Positions 1 to 8,143 of a stretch of DNA of 64,000 bases are shown one piece after another. Origin of the DNA: an uncultured Ruminococcus sp. (GTDB lineage Bacteria; Bacillota; Clostridia; Lachnospirales; Lachnospiraceae). Position 1 is the stretch's first letter, and every line of letters begins with the position of its first letter. The translations under genes were made by a program, and so were the position numbers. The notes under the pieces are model-generated. The model made no database searches, was not told the origin of the DNA, and worked only from the letters and a program-made list of their open reading frames with translations. The stretch is from contig FMEL01000016.1 in the NCBI GenBank assembly GCA_900066355.1, positions 1 to 64,000 of the forward strand, in the 5' to 3' direction.

Positions 1-35
1 AACACATAATAATTTAAATTCGTAACTATAACGCA

Positions 36-76
36 TAAAAATACCCTCCTTACTGGTTTGTCCAGTAAAGAGGGTA
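36..76 (-). terminator. Rho-independent terminator of the lipoprotein gene
   Basis: A long hairpin with arms at 43-56 and 62-75 (one A/C mismatch) and a 5-base loop lies just past the minus-strand stop codon at 113. Read on the minus strand it is followed by a run of T residues, so it ends the lipoprotein transcript. Confidence 0.85.
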
Positions 77-112
77 CATATCATTACGGGGCAGCCGTTT
101 TGTGATACGTGA

Positions 113-1246
113 TCATTCTGCTGTTTCTTCATTTACCGGAGAACTGCTCAAAGTTCCGAAGATGGCATTTCCGATGGTTGTATTACTGTCATCAAGTTTC
201 CATGAAACTCCATCATTGGTCAGATGGAAGTCAGCAGTGGAAGTAATCGTTGCAGCATTGTTTTCAATATCATTGAGAAGCATCTCAAGAGTTTTCAGAT
301 AGCGCTTTTCGGAACCGTCGATCACTGCGTCGGCAGAACTTAAATAAGCATCCTGTTCCTCACTGAAAGTATTGAGAATTGTGGAACTGTCAAAAGTCGT
401 GATTTCCGTGCTGATGGTTGCAGTATATCCCTGCTCTTCGCAACTTGTGATTTTGAAATCAAAATTTTGGTGTACCTGTTCAACAAGTGCAGAAGCAATG
501 GAATTCTTGTCAGAATCGGAAGTGTTGAGCAGACTTTCAATGCCCAGATAATCTCCCATCTGTTCGGTATTCATGGATTTCAGGGTGTTTAGATAAATGG
601 TTAATGTTTCTTCGGGTGAGAGCAGATTGTTATCAGAGAGATAACTTATAAGACCGCCGACAAGATCGTTTTCGAGGGAATGTGATTTCTGAATTTCCCA
701 TTCATCATGATCAGCCCCGGTATTTCGGAGCGTCATGGTACAGTCTCGTGTCACCGTTTCGTATTTATTTTTTTTAAGCAGACTGTCTAAGAGGACATAA
801 CGTTCTTCGAGGGAATCTGTTGTCTCTTCTGTTGCAGAGGTATCAGATGCGGCCGCTTTTAAAATGGCAGTTTCAAGAGATGCCTGCGCATAATCTTCGG
901 CAAGTGTCCTGGCATCCAGTGTAGAAAGCTGCAGGGAAACGCTGGCTTCTTTTTTATCGTTGTCGACATCAACATTCTGGATTTTATAATCAAAATCCTG
1001 GAAAAAGAGAGAAAAAACTTCTTTAACTTCTTTGGATAATTCGATTTCCTGTGTCGTGTCAGGAAAAAGCTCTTTGTAGGATACGTATTTCTGGGTTGTA
1101 GCAGAATCCAGATTTTTCAGCAGATCCAGTTCATTGGTGATTACTGCCTCTACATCTGTTTTATCTACGTGGGAACAGCCGGTCAGAAGTGTGACAGACA
1201 TAAAGATAAACAGAAGAAAAGGCATCAGACCTTTTGCGATCTTCAT
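113..1246 (-). CDS. Secreted lipoprotein of unknown function
   Basis: A 377-residue exported lipoprotein. The start at 1246 is chosen because a GAAAGGAAAG ribosome site lies just upstream; an ATG 18 bases earlier overlaps that site. The N-terminus has Lys residues, a hydrophobic core and a lipobox (LLTGC-S), so signal peptidase II cleavage and lipidation of that Cys are expected. The rest is hydrophilic and looks like two repeats of a similar alpha/beta unit: each half contains a stretch of the type 'DFDFKI...V.....A.VS...T..D..T', at about residues 80-120 and 245-290. I do not recognise a named function. It stands alone with its own promoter and terminator, divergent from the export operon, and could be an accessory surface protein to it, though only position suggests this. 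Confidence 0.8.
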   Translation of the reverse strand: MKIAKGLMPFLLFIFMSVTLLTGCSHVDKTDVEAVITNELDLLKNLDSATTQKYVSYKELFPDTTQEIELSKEVKEVFSLFFQDFDYKIQNVDVDNDKKEASVSLQLSTLDARTLAEDYAQASLETAILKAAASDTSATEETTDSLEERYVLLDSLLKKNKYETVTRDCTMTLRNTGADHDEWEIQKSHSLENDLVGGLISYLSDNNLLSPEETLTIYLNTLKSMNTEQMGDYLGIESLLNTSDSDKNSIASALVEQVHQNFDFKITSCEEQGYTATISTEITTFDSSTILNTFSEEQDAYLSSADAVIDGSEKRYLKTLEMLLNDIENNAATITSTADFHLTNDGVSWKLDDSNTTIGNAIFGTLSSSPVNEETAE

Positions 1247-1278
1247 AGGTATCTTTCCTTTCAAAAATAATCCCTTAC

Positions 1279-1307
1279 ATTTTAGCAGATAAACGCATAA
1301 AAGTCAA
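1279..1307 (-). promoter_or_regulatory. Promoter of the lipoprotein gene
   Basis: On the minus strand TTGACT is separated by 17 bases from TAAAAT, which is preceded by TGC (extended -10). The -10 sits about 33 bases upstream of the chosen start codon. Confidence 0.7.
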
Positions 1308-1401
1308 AAAACGGTAAATTTACGTCGGGTTTCGAAATAATTCGTGAAAAAAATGTGAAACAGTGACGGATTTTTCACAGCTCTTTTCTTTTATTTCAGA
1401 A

Positions 1402-1500
1402 TCTGCTATGATAATTAAGTTAAAAAATACCTTTTACAGGGTTAGAAAAGAAAATTGCTATGATATAGGAATTAAAAGTACCTTTTACGAAGTTAGGAGG
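1402..1500 (+). promoter_or_regulatory. Imperfect 52-bp tandem repeat with two -10-like boxes before the export operon
   Basis: TGCTATGAT occurs at 1404-1412 and 1456-1464, and TACCTTTTAC followed by a GTTAG motif occurs at 1428-1445 and 1479-1495. The two copies are offset by 51-52 bases. Each copy therefore has an extended -10-like box and a TTTAC-containing box, and the second runs into the AGGAGG ribosome site at 1495-1500. This may be a duplicated promoter or a duplicated regulator site. Confidence 0.55.
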
Positions 1501-1511
1501 AACACAGGTTT

Positions 1512-3059
1512 ATGAAAAAACGTATATTGATCCTTCTTGGGATATTGATAATTGGCGGCGGAGCAGCAGGAGTATGCTGGAAGACGGGAATCATTGGAAA
1601 CCATCAGCAGACCAGCGGTGACGCAGTCTATGTAACGAAGATCAGTGATCTGACGGATCAGGCATCCGGAGTATCCAACCGTTATGCGGGCGTTGTTGAA
1701 CCGCAGGAGACCGTATCGGTTGAACTGGAAAGCGGCAGGACGGTTAAGGAAGTTAAGGTCAAGACCGGTGATCAGGTCAAAAAAGGACAGCTTCTTTTTG
1801 AATATGATCTGAGCAGTATTCAGGAAAGTCTGGAGGAAGCGCAGCTTGATCTGGACAGACTCAAAAATGAAGCAAGCAGTCTGACAGAACAGATTGCAAC
1901 CCTGGAAAAAGAAAAGAAGCAGGCAACGCAGGACAATCAGCTTTCTTATACAATTGAGATTGAGACAAACAAAATGAATCTCAAAAAGAATGAATACAGC
2001 CAAAAAAGTAAACAGGCTGAAATTGACAAGCTGCAGAGTGCAACGGGGAATACGGAGGTACGAAGCAGTATTGACGGCGTGATTCAGAAGATTGATACTT
2101 CAAAGCTGGCTTCGGATGATAATAGTAGTGTGGATGACAGCTCAGATGATTCAGATACAGCTTCTTATTCGGGTGACAGCAGCAGTGGAAATGCTTTTAT
2201 TACGATTCTGAGCACAGGTGCATATCGTATCAAAGGCACTGTCAATGAAATGAATGTCCAGAATATCATTGAAGGAGATCCGGTCATTATCCGTTCCCGT
2301 GTGGATAGCAGCCAGACATGGAAGGGAACTATGGGGACAATTGACCGCGAAAGTGCAACTAGCAGTAGCAATAATTCAAATTCTGGAATGATGGATAGCA
2401 GCGGAGATTCGCAGACGAGTACCAGTACATATCCGTTTTATGTGAACCTGGATTCTTCTGATGGATTGATGCTTGGACAGCATGTCTACATAGAAATGGA
2501 CGAGGGGCAGGATACGCAGAAAGTTGGGGTCTGGATCAGCGAAGCCTATATTGTAGATGCAGATACAGGCAGTCCGTATGTCTGGGCCGCCAATAAAAAT
2601 GGCAAACTCGAAAAACGAAGTGTAATTCTTGGACAATATGATGAGGAACTTGGCGAATATGAGATTGCAGATGGACTTACAAAAGACGACAGTATTGCAT
2701 TCCCTTCGGATGTCCTTGAAGAGGGTATGGCTACAACGACGAATATTGATGAAGCAATGGATACCGGTTCTGTAGATATGCAGCCGGTGGATGAACTTGG
2801 GGCTGATAATCTTGACAGTGAAGATGCAGATGCCATTGAGGATTCTTCTGATTCTGAAGATGACTGGAATGCGGATGACTGGAGCATCGATGATGAAGAT
2901 GAGGATTTCGAAGATGAATATGAGTCAGACGGTGACAGCACAGTGATTGATGACCCGGATGCGATGGGAGATCAGATTTCGGATGATACCTCCGATGATG
3001 AAAGTATGATGGATGAAAATCTCATATCGGATCAGGAGGATATGGAGGATTCGGAATGA
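1512..3059 (+). CDS. Membrane-fusion (HlyD/MacA-like) adaptor 1 of an ABC exporter
   Basis: A 515-residue adaptor anchored by one N-terminal membrane segment (about residues 4-22). A biotinyl-lipoyl-like half (about 60-97), a coiled coil (about 103-175), the second lipoyl half (about 183-200) and a beta-barrel region (about 236-330) follow the MacA/YknX order. The last 100 residues are extremely rich in Asp, Glu and Ser and have no predicted fold. A second Ser/Asp-rich linker lies at about 200-226. In Gram-positive bacteria such adaptors sit outside the membrane and link a MacB-type permease to its substrate. AGGAGG lies 11 bases before the ATG. The gene overlaps the ATPase gene by four bases, so translation is coupled. 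Confidence 0.85.
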   Translation: MKKRILILLGILIIGGGAAGVCWKTGIIGNHQQTSGDAVYVTKISDLTDQASGVSNRYAGVVEPQETVSVELESGRTVKEVKVKTGDQVKKGQLLFEYDLSSIQESLEEAQLDLDRLKNEASSLTEQIATLEKEKKQATQDNQLSYTIEIETNKMNLKKNEYSQKSKQAEIDKLQSATGNTEVRSSIDGVIQKIDTSKLASDDNSSVDDSSDDSDTASYSGDSSSGNAFITILSTGAYRIKGTVNEMNVQNIIEGDPVIIRSRVDSSQTWKGTMGTIDRESATSSSNNSNSGMMDSSGDSQTSTSTYPFYVNLDSSDGLMLGQHVYIEMDEGQDTQKVGVWISEAYIVDADTGSPYVWAANKNGKLEKRSVILGQYDEELGEYEIADGLTKDDSIAFPSDVLEEGMATTTNIDEAMDTGSVDMQPVDELGADNLDSEDADAIEDSSDSEDDWNADDWSIDDEDEDFEDEYESDGDSTVIDDPDAMGDQISDDTSDDESMMDENLISDQEDMEDSE

Positions 3060-3733
3060 TTCTTGAATTAAAAGGCATATATAAAAACTATCAGCAGGGC
3101 AAAATGAGCGTGCCGGTACTCAAAGATGTCAATTTCTCCATGGAAGAGGGCGAATATGTGGCAATCATGGGTCCTTCAGGTTCCGGAAAAACAACGCTGA
3201 TGAATATCATTGGCTGTCTGGATAAACCGACAGAAGGAAGTTTTTCACTTGATGGACAGGATATTCTGACCTGTTCCGAGAATGATATGTCAGATCTGAG
3301 ATTAAATAAGATCGGATTTGTATTTCAGAGTTTTCATCTGCTCCCGAGACAGTCGGCGCTGGCAAATGTAGAATTACCATTGAACTATGCAAAAGTACCC
3401 AAAAAAGAACGAAGAGAACGTGCATTAAAAGCACTGGAACGTGTCGGTCTGGCAGATCGTGTTGATTTTCTGCCAAATCAGCTTTCTGGTGGTCAGATGC
3501 AGAGAGTGGCGATTGCCAGGGCAATCGTGAATAATCCGAAGCTTTTACTTGCGGATGAACCGACCGGTGCTCTTGACAGTAAATCAGGTGCACAGGTTAT
3601 GGAGCTTTTCCAAAGGCTGAATGATGAGGGGGTAACGGTACTGATGATCACCCATGATGCGGATATCGCAGCACATGCAAAGCGTGTGGTAACGATACGT
3701 GATGGTGAGCTGAAGGAAAAAGAGGTGAAGTAA
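3056..3733 (+). CDS. ABC transporter ATP-binding protein (MacB/LolD type)
   Basis: A 225-residue cytoplasmic ATPase that drives the permease encoded two genes downstream. Walker A (GPSGSGKTT), Q-loop (FVFQSFHLLP), signature (LSGGQMQR), Walker B with the catalytic Glu (LLLADEPTGALD) and the switch His (MITHD) are all intact. The length and the 'SFHLLP' Q-loop fit the MacB/LolD/YknY family that works with FtsX-like permeases in efflux or mechanotransmission. Its ATG overlaps the stop of adaptor 1 and its stop is four bases before adaptor 2, showing one tight operon. Confidence 0.95.
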   Translation: MILELKGIYKNYQQGKMSVPVLKDVNFSMEEGEYVAIMGPSGSGKTTLMNIIGCLDKPTEGSFSLDGQDILTCSENDMSDLRLNKIGFVFQSFHLLPRQSALANVELPLNYAKVPKKERRERALKALERVGLADRVDFLPNQLSGGQMQRVAIARAIVNNPKLLLADEPTGALDSKSGAQVMELFQRLNDEGVTVLMITHDADIAAHAKRVVTIRDGELKEKEVK

Positions 3734-3737
3734 TAGA

Positions 3738-5879
3738 ATGAAAAAAAGAATTATTATAGGCATTCTGATTGCAGCTCTCGTTGCTGGTGGTTCAGCAGGA
3801 GGCGCAACCTATTATAAAAAGTCTCATCAAAAAACAGTTTCTGTTGTAAGCGTGGACAATCTGGCAGGACAGTATTATATGGATGACACGAATCTTGACG
3901 GAAATATCGTGACAAGTGCGATTCAGAATATTACCGTAGATAAAGATATGATCATCCAGGAAGTTTATGTATCAAAGGGTGATGAGGTAAAAAAAGATGA
4001 TAAACTGATTTCCTTCGATATGACTCTGGTTCAGATGGAACTGAATATTGCAAAACTGAAACAACAGCAGCAGGAACAGGAACTGAATAAGGCCACCAAT
4101 CGACTGAACAGTCTGAAAAATGGTGGCGCAATCGAAGAAAGTGATGCAGATACTTCAGATACTTCTTCAGATTCTGATACAGATACAGACAGCGGAATGG
4201 ATGGAAGTGACAGTTCTGATGATGGAGATGAAATAGCCTCCGTATCCGGTAATGTCAACGGAGTATATCTGGCAGCTGTTATGAATCCAATTCTGGCAGC
4301 GGCTGTAAATACAGGAGATATTTCTGAGGCAGCTGTTTATCAGGAAGAAGATTCTGTAGAAAGTGATGTTGCAAAGGATGATGACGCTGATACTCAGACT
4401 GGTGATCCCGGCAGTACTGCGGAGGGTGACGGGGCTGATGCAAATGCCGGAGGAGACTCTGGTGACGGAAATAATACCGGCGACAATACCGGAGGCAACA
4501 GCAATACAGGTGGTAACAATGGAAATACAGGCGGAAACAGTGGTTCCGGCAGTGGCGACAGTTCCGGTGACAATAATAATGGCGATCAGATAGATATTAT
4601 AGATGGTGATGATTCCGGTAACTCCGGGGACAATGCGGATGATGATTTCAGTGACAGCTCAGATGAGCAGATCGATATCTTGGATACCGACGAAGATGTG
4701 AACCAGGATACCTCAGGTCTGACCGATGGTAATCCGATGTTTTATCAGGTACTTGATGGTGATTCAAAACCGCTTAGCGGAAAAGGGACCAAAAAGCATC
4801 CATATGTATTCCTTTGCAGTTCGGCCAAAGGTTATGTTGTTGTGCAGGGTTCTTTCTTAAATAAAATGGCAGCCTTTGATGCGAACGGCAACAAAGAAGA
4901 TGGTAAGAAAGGATACTGGTATCAGCTGGAATTTCATCAGAATGATACAGTCGAAGATCTTGCAGATCGTAAGAAATCCTGCACCGGATATTATCTGGTT
5001 GACGGAAGTCTTCTTGAAAAAATGGTTCCGGACTATTCTGAAGTGGAGTTTACACTGGCAGATGCATCTCATTATGATCACGATTCGGATGATGATAACG
5101 GAGGTGATGACGGAGATTATGACGGAGACCAGGGCGATGGTGGTAATGCTTCTATCTCGCGTGAGGATGCGATCAAGATACAGCAGAATAAAGTAGAAAG
5201 CCTGAAACTGGACATACGTGAGAGTAAGCTTAATATCGAAAAACTTGAGAAAAAAGTCAAAAAAGAAGTCATTTACAGTAAACTGGATGGAACAGTTGCA
5301 AAAGTCGGTGATCCTGCTACGACAGCATCAGATGGCAGTGATTTTATGACGATAAAGAGCAAAGAGGGATTTTATGTAAAGGGCACGGTCAGCGAACTGA
5401 TGCTGGATCAGATCAAAGAGGGAACAATTCTGAACTGTTCCGGACAGAGCGGTGACTTCGAGGCAGAAGTGGTTGATGTTTCGGAATATCCGGTTTCCGG
5501 AGACAATTATTCCGGAAATGGGAATCCAAATGTTTCTTATTATTCCTATACAGCAACTATTCCGGATAAATCAGTGAAAGTGTCCGATGACGATTACTGG
5601 CTTACGATTACGCTTCAAAGTGATACGCAGAGTAAAGGAATCGTCCTGGATCGAGCATTTGTACGTTCCGAAAACGGAAACAGTTATGTTTATAAGGATG
5701 ACAACGGCGTGCTCAAGAAACAGAAGCTGATCGTTGGCGGAAATGTAAACGGAGGATACAGTGTGCTGGTTACGGGCGGAATCACACGTGATGACAAGAT
5801 TGCATTCCCTTATGGAGATACAGTCAAAGAAGGTGCCAAAACGCAGGAAGTTTCCGTAGATGAGCTTTATGGTTATTAG
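3738..5879 (+). CDS. Membrane-fusion adaptor 2 with a large acidic insert in the helical hairpin
   Basis: A 713-residue adaptor, far longer than the usual 350-450. It has an N-terminal membrane segment (about 4-24), a first lipoyl half (about 60-95) and one coiled helix (about 95-127), and then a roughly 340-residue insert before the returning helix (about 472-510) and second lipoyl half (about 511-540). The insert consists of Ser/Asp and Gly/Asn/Asp low-complexity linkers (about 130-168, 203-330, 445-470) around a folded-looking block at about 333-442 that has aromatic and Cys residues. The insertion point is the tip of the alpha-hairpin, which in Gram-negative MacA meets TolC. No outer membrane is expected here, so the tip may carry a different interaction domain. 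That role is inference. The barrel and C-terminal parts look normal. Confidence 0.85.
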   Translation: MKKRIIIGILIAALVAGGSAGGATYYKKSHQKTVSVVSVDNLAGQYYMDDTNLDGNIVTSAIQNITVDKDMIIQEVYVSKGDEVKKDDKLISFDMTLVQMELNIAKLKQQQQEQELNKATNRLNSLKNGGAIEESDADTSDTSSDSDTDTDSGMDGSDSSDDGDEIASVSGNVNGVYLAAVMNPILAAAVNTGDISEAAVYQEEDSVESDVAKDDDADTQTGDPGSTAEGDGADANAGGDSGDGNNTGDNTGGNSNTGGNNGNTGGNSGSGSGDSSGDNNNGDQIDIIDGDDSGNSGDNADDDFSDSSDEQIDILDTDEDVNQDTSGLTDGNPMFYQVLDGDSKPLSGKGTKKHPYVFLCSSAKGYVVVQGSFLNKMAAFDANGNKEDGKKGYWYQLEFHQNDTVEDLADRKKSCTGYYLVDGSLLEKMVPDYSEVEFTLADASHYDHDSDDDNGGDDGDYDGDQGDGGNASISREDAIKIQQNKVESLKLDIRESKLNIEKLEKKVKKEVIYSKLDGTVAKVGDPATTASDGSDFMTIKSKEGFYVKGTVSELMLDQIKEGTILNCSGQSGDFEAEVVDVSEYPVSGDNYSGNGNPNVSYYSYTATIPDKSVKVSDDDYWLTITLQSDTQSKGIVLDRAFVRSENGNSYVYKDDNGVLKKQKLIVGGNVNGGYSVLVTGGITRDDKIAFPYGDTVKEGAKTQEVSVDELYGY

Positions 5880-5893
5880 GAGGATGGTATTTT

Positions 5894-7150
5894 ATGCTTG
5901 AAAATATGAGAATATCGATTCAGGGCATCTGGTCCCATAAAATGCGGTCCTTTCTGACAATGCTTGGAATCATTATCGGTATCGCATCAATTATTGCAAT
6001 TGTTTCGACAATCAAGGGAACGAGTGAACAGATCAAAGAAGACCTGATCGGGGCCGGAAACAACACAGTTTCTGTCAGTCTGAATTATGGTGACAGTGAA
6101 TATGATCCGGAGTATGGAATGTCGGACGGTACTGCACCGCCACTGCTTTCTGATCAGCAAAAAGAAGATATCAAAAATCTTGATCATGTGCAGAATGCAA
6201 CCTTTTTTTACAGCCGTACTTATTCAAGCAGTGTATATTATGAGAACACAAGTTTTCAGGGCGGAAGTATATATGGAATTGATGCCAATTATTTGAGCAC
6301 CTGTGGATATATGGTGCAGTCCGGCAGAGGATTTGTACAAAAAGATTATGACAATATGCGTAAAGTTGCACTTGTAGACAGTAATGCGGCGGATAATCTG
6401 TTTTCAGGAGAGAATCCTGTCGGCAAGACCATTGAAATCGGTTCCGAACCGTTTACGGTTATCGGTGTTGTGCAGCAGAGCGATAATTACCAGCCGAATA
6501 TCAAGACAATCGATGAGTTTAATGAATATTATCAGATGATCATGGGAACGGTCATGATCCCAAATAAATGCTGGCCGATGGCATTCCAGTTTGATGAACC
6601 GGAGAATGCAGTAGTAAAAGCAGATTCCACAGACAATATGAGTTCAGTAGGAAGTGCGGCAGCAGATGTGATGAATCAGGGAATTGATACGAATTCCTCG
6701 AAGTACAAATACAAAGCAGATGACATTATGCAGCAGGTACGTAATATGCAGAAACTCAGTGAGAGTACCAATACACAGCTGATCTGGATCGCCAGTATTT
6801 CACTTCTGGTAGGTGGCATCGGAGTTATGAATATCATGCTTGTTTCTGTTACGGAACGAACCAGTGAGATCGGCCTGAAGAAAGCTATCGGTGCAAGAAA
6901 GAAAGTGATCTTGTACCAGTTTCTGACAGAAGCGGCCATGCTGACAAGTATTGGGGGAATCATAGGAGTGGTTGTAGGTATTATATTGTCAAAGGTTGTA
7001 TCCCAGCTTTCAGGAGCTCCGACAGCAATCAGCATTCCTGCAATCATTGGTTCTGTACTGTTTTCCATGCTGATCGGTGTTGTTTTTGGATTACTGCCAT
7101 CTGTAAAAGCAGCAGATCTGAATCCAATCGATGCTTTGAGAAGCGAATAA
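5894..7150 (+). CDS. MacB/FtsX-family ABC permease
   Basis: A 418-residue permease with the MacB layout: a first membrane helix (about 20-40), an extracytoplasmic MacB-PCD domain (about 45-285) and three C-terminal helices (about 295-320, 345-375, 380-405). Typical motifs are seen: 'GIIIGIASIIAIVS' in helix 1, 'GGIGVMNIMLVSVTERTSEIG' region before helix 3, 'KAIGARK', and the C-terminal 'NPIDALR'. It closes the four-gene operon with the ATPase and the two adaptors, 14 bases after adaptor 2, with AGGAGG upstream. By family it would export peptides, antibiotics or toxins from the membrane or outside space; the substrate cannot be told. Confidence 0.93.
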   Translation: MLENMRISIQGIWSHKMRSFLTMLGIIIGIASIIAIVSTIKGTSEQIKEDLIGAGNNTVSVSLNYGDSEYDPEYGMSDGTAPPLLSDQQKEDIKNLDHVQNATFFYSRTYSSSVYYENTSFQGGSIYGIDANYLSTCGYMVQSGRGFVQKDYDNMRKVALVDSNAADNLFSGENPVGKTIEIGSEPFTVIGVVQQSDNYQPNIKTIDEFNEYYQMIMGTVMIPNKCWPMAFQFDEPENAVVKADSTDNMSSVGSAAADVMNQGIDTNSSKYKYKADDIMQQVRNMQKLSESTNTQLIWIASISLLVGGIGVMNIMLVSVTERTSEIGLKKAIGARKKVILYQFLTEAAMLTSIGGIIGVVVGIILSKVVSQLSGAPTAISIPAIIGSVLFSMLIGVVFGLLPSVKAADLNPIDALRSE

Positions 7151-7158
7151 ATTTTTAT

Positions 7159-7187
7159 TTGAGTTACTGCTGGATGTATGATAAACT
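7159..7187 (+). promoter_or_regulatory. Promoter of degV-argS
   Basis: TTGAGT, a 17-base spacer and TAAACT lie about 70 bases before the DegV start codon. Confidence 0.55.
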
Positions 7188-7254
7188 AAAGACAGTATGC
7201 AATATTTCGGATATGTATATCTGATAAATGAAAAAATACATAGGGAGATGCAGT

Positions 7255-8124
7255 ATGGGAAAAATTGCAATTGTAACAGACAGTAACAGTGGCATTACTC
7301 AGGATGAGGGCAGAGAACTCGGTGTTTCTGTCCTGCCGATGCCTTTTTATATTAATGATGTGATGTATCTGGAAGGAATAACCCTTTCACAGGAAGCGTT
7401 TTATGAGCGCCTGAAAAACGACGAGACGATTTCCACTTCTCAGCCAAGTCCGGCAGAGGTATGTGGATTATGGGACAATCTTCTGAAAGAATATGATGAA
7501 GTTGTTCATATCCCGATGTCAAGCGGACTGAGTGCGTCATGTGACACAGCAACGATGCTTGCACGTGACTATGACGGTAAGGTTGAGGTAGTCAATAACC
7601 AGCGAATTTCTGTTACGCAGCGCCAGTCAGTACTGGATGCACTGGTACTTCGTGATGCCGGTAAATCTGCTGCAGAGATCAAGGCAAAACTTGAAGAAGA
7701 AAAAATGGAATCCAGCATCTATATTACACTTGAAACACTGAAATATCTGAAAAAGGGTGGAAGAATCACACCGGCTGCAGCGGCAATCGGTACAGTACTG
7801 AATCTGAAACCGGTTCTTCAGATTCAGGGAGAAAAGCTGGATGCTTACGCAAAAGTCCGTGGCAAAAAGCAGGCAAAGAGAATTATGATGAAGGCAATGC
7901 AGGAAGACTGGAACACACGCTTTAAGCAGTATGTGGAATCCGGCGAGATGTGTCTGCAGATTGCTTATGCAGGTAATAAAGAAGAAGCCGAAGAATTCAA
8001 AAAAGAAGTAGAGGCGGCATTCCCGGGAATGGACATCCACATGGATCCGCTGTCACTCAGTGTAGCCTGCCATATTGGTCATGGAGCGCTTGCGGTTGCA
8101 TGCTCCAAAAAAGTCACAGTATAA
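7255..8124 (+). CDS. DegV family fatty-acid-binding protein
   Basis: A 289-residue DegV protein. Members bind a fatty acid and, as FakB, present it to the kinase FakA. Family hallmarks are visible: 'TDSNSGI' at the N-terminus, 'TSQPSP' at about residue 60, 'SSGLS' at about 90, 'LETLKYLKKGGRI' at about 160, and a late 'HIGHGALAV'. The start at 7255 is preferred over an in-frame ATG at 7228 because AGGGAG lies at the right distance from it. It is 19 bases from argS and probably shares its transcript. A second, more distant DegV starts at the right edge of the window. Confidence 0.92.
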   Translation: MGKIAIVTDSNSGITQDEGRELGVSVLPMPFYINDVMYLEGITLSQEAFYERLKNDETISTSQPSPAEVCGLWDNLLKEYDEVVHIPMSSGLSASCDTATMLARDYDGKVEVVNNQRISVTQRQSVLDALVLRDAGKSAAEIKAKLEEEKMESSIYITLETLKYLKKGGRITPAAAAIGTVLNLKPVLQIQGEKLDAYAKVRGKKQAKRIMMKAMQEDWNTRFKQYVESGEMCLQIAYAGNKEEAEEFKKEVEAAFPGMDIHMDPLSLSVACHIGHGALAVACSKKVTV

Positions 8125-8143
8125 ATAAGGAGTCGCGAATAAA

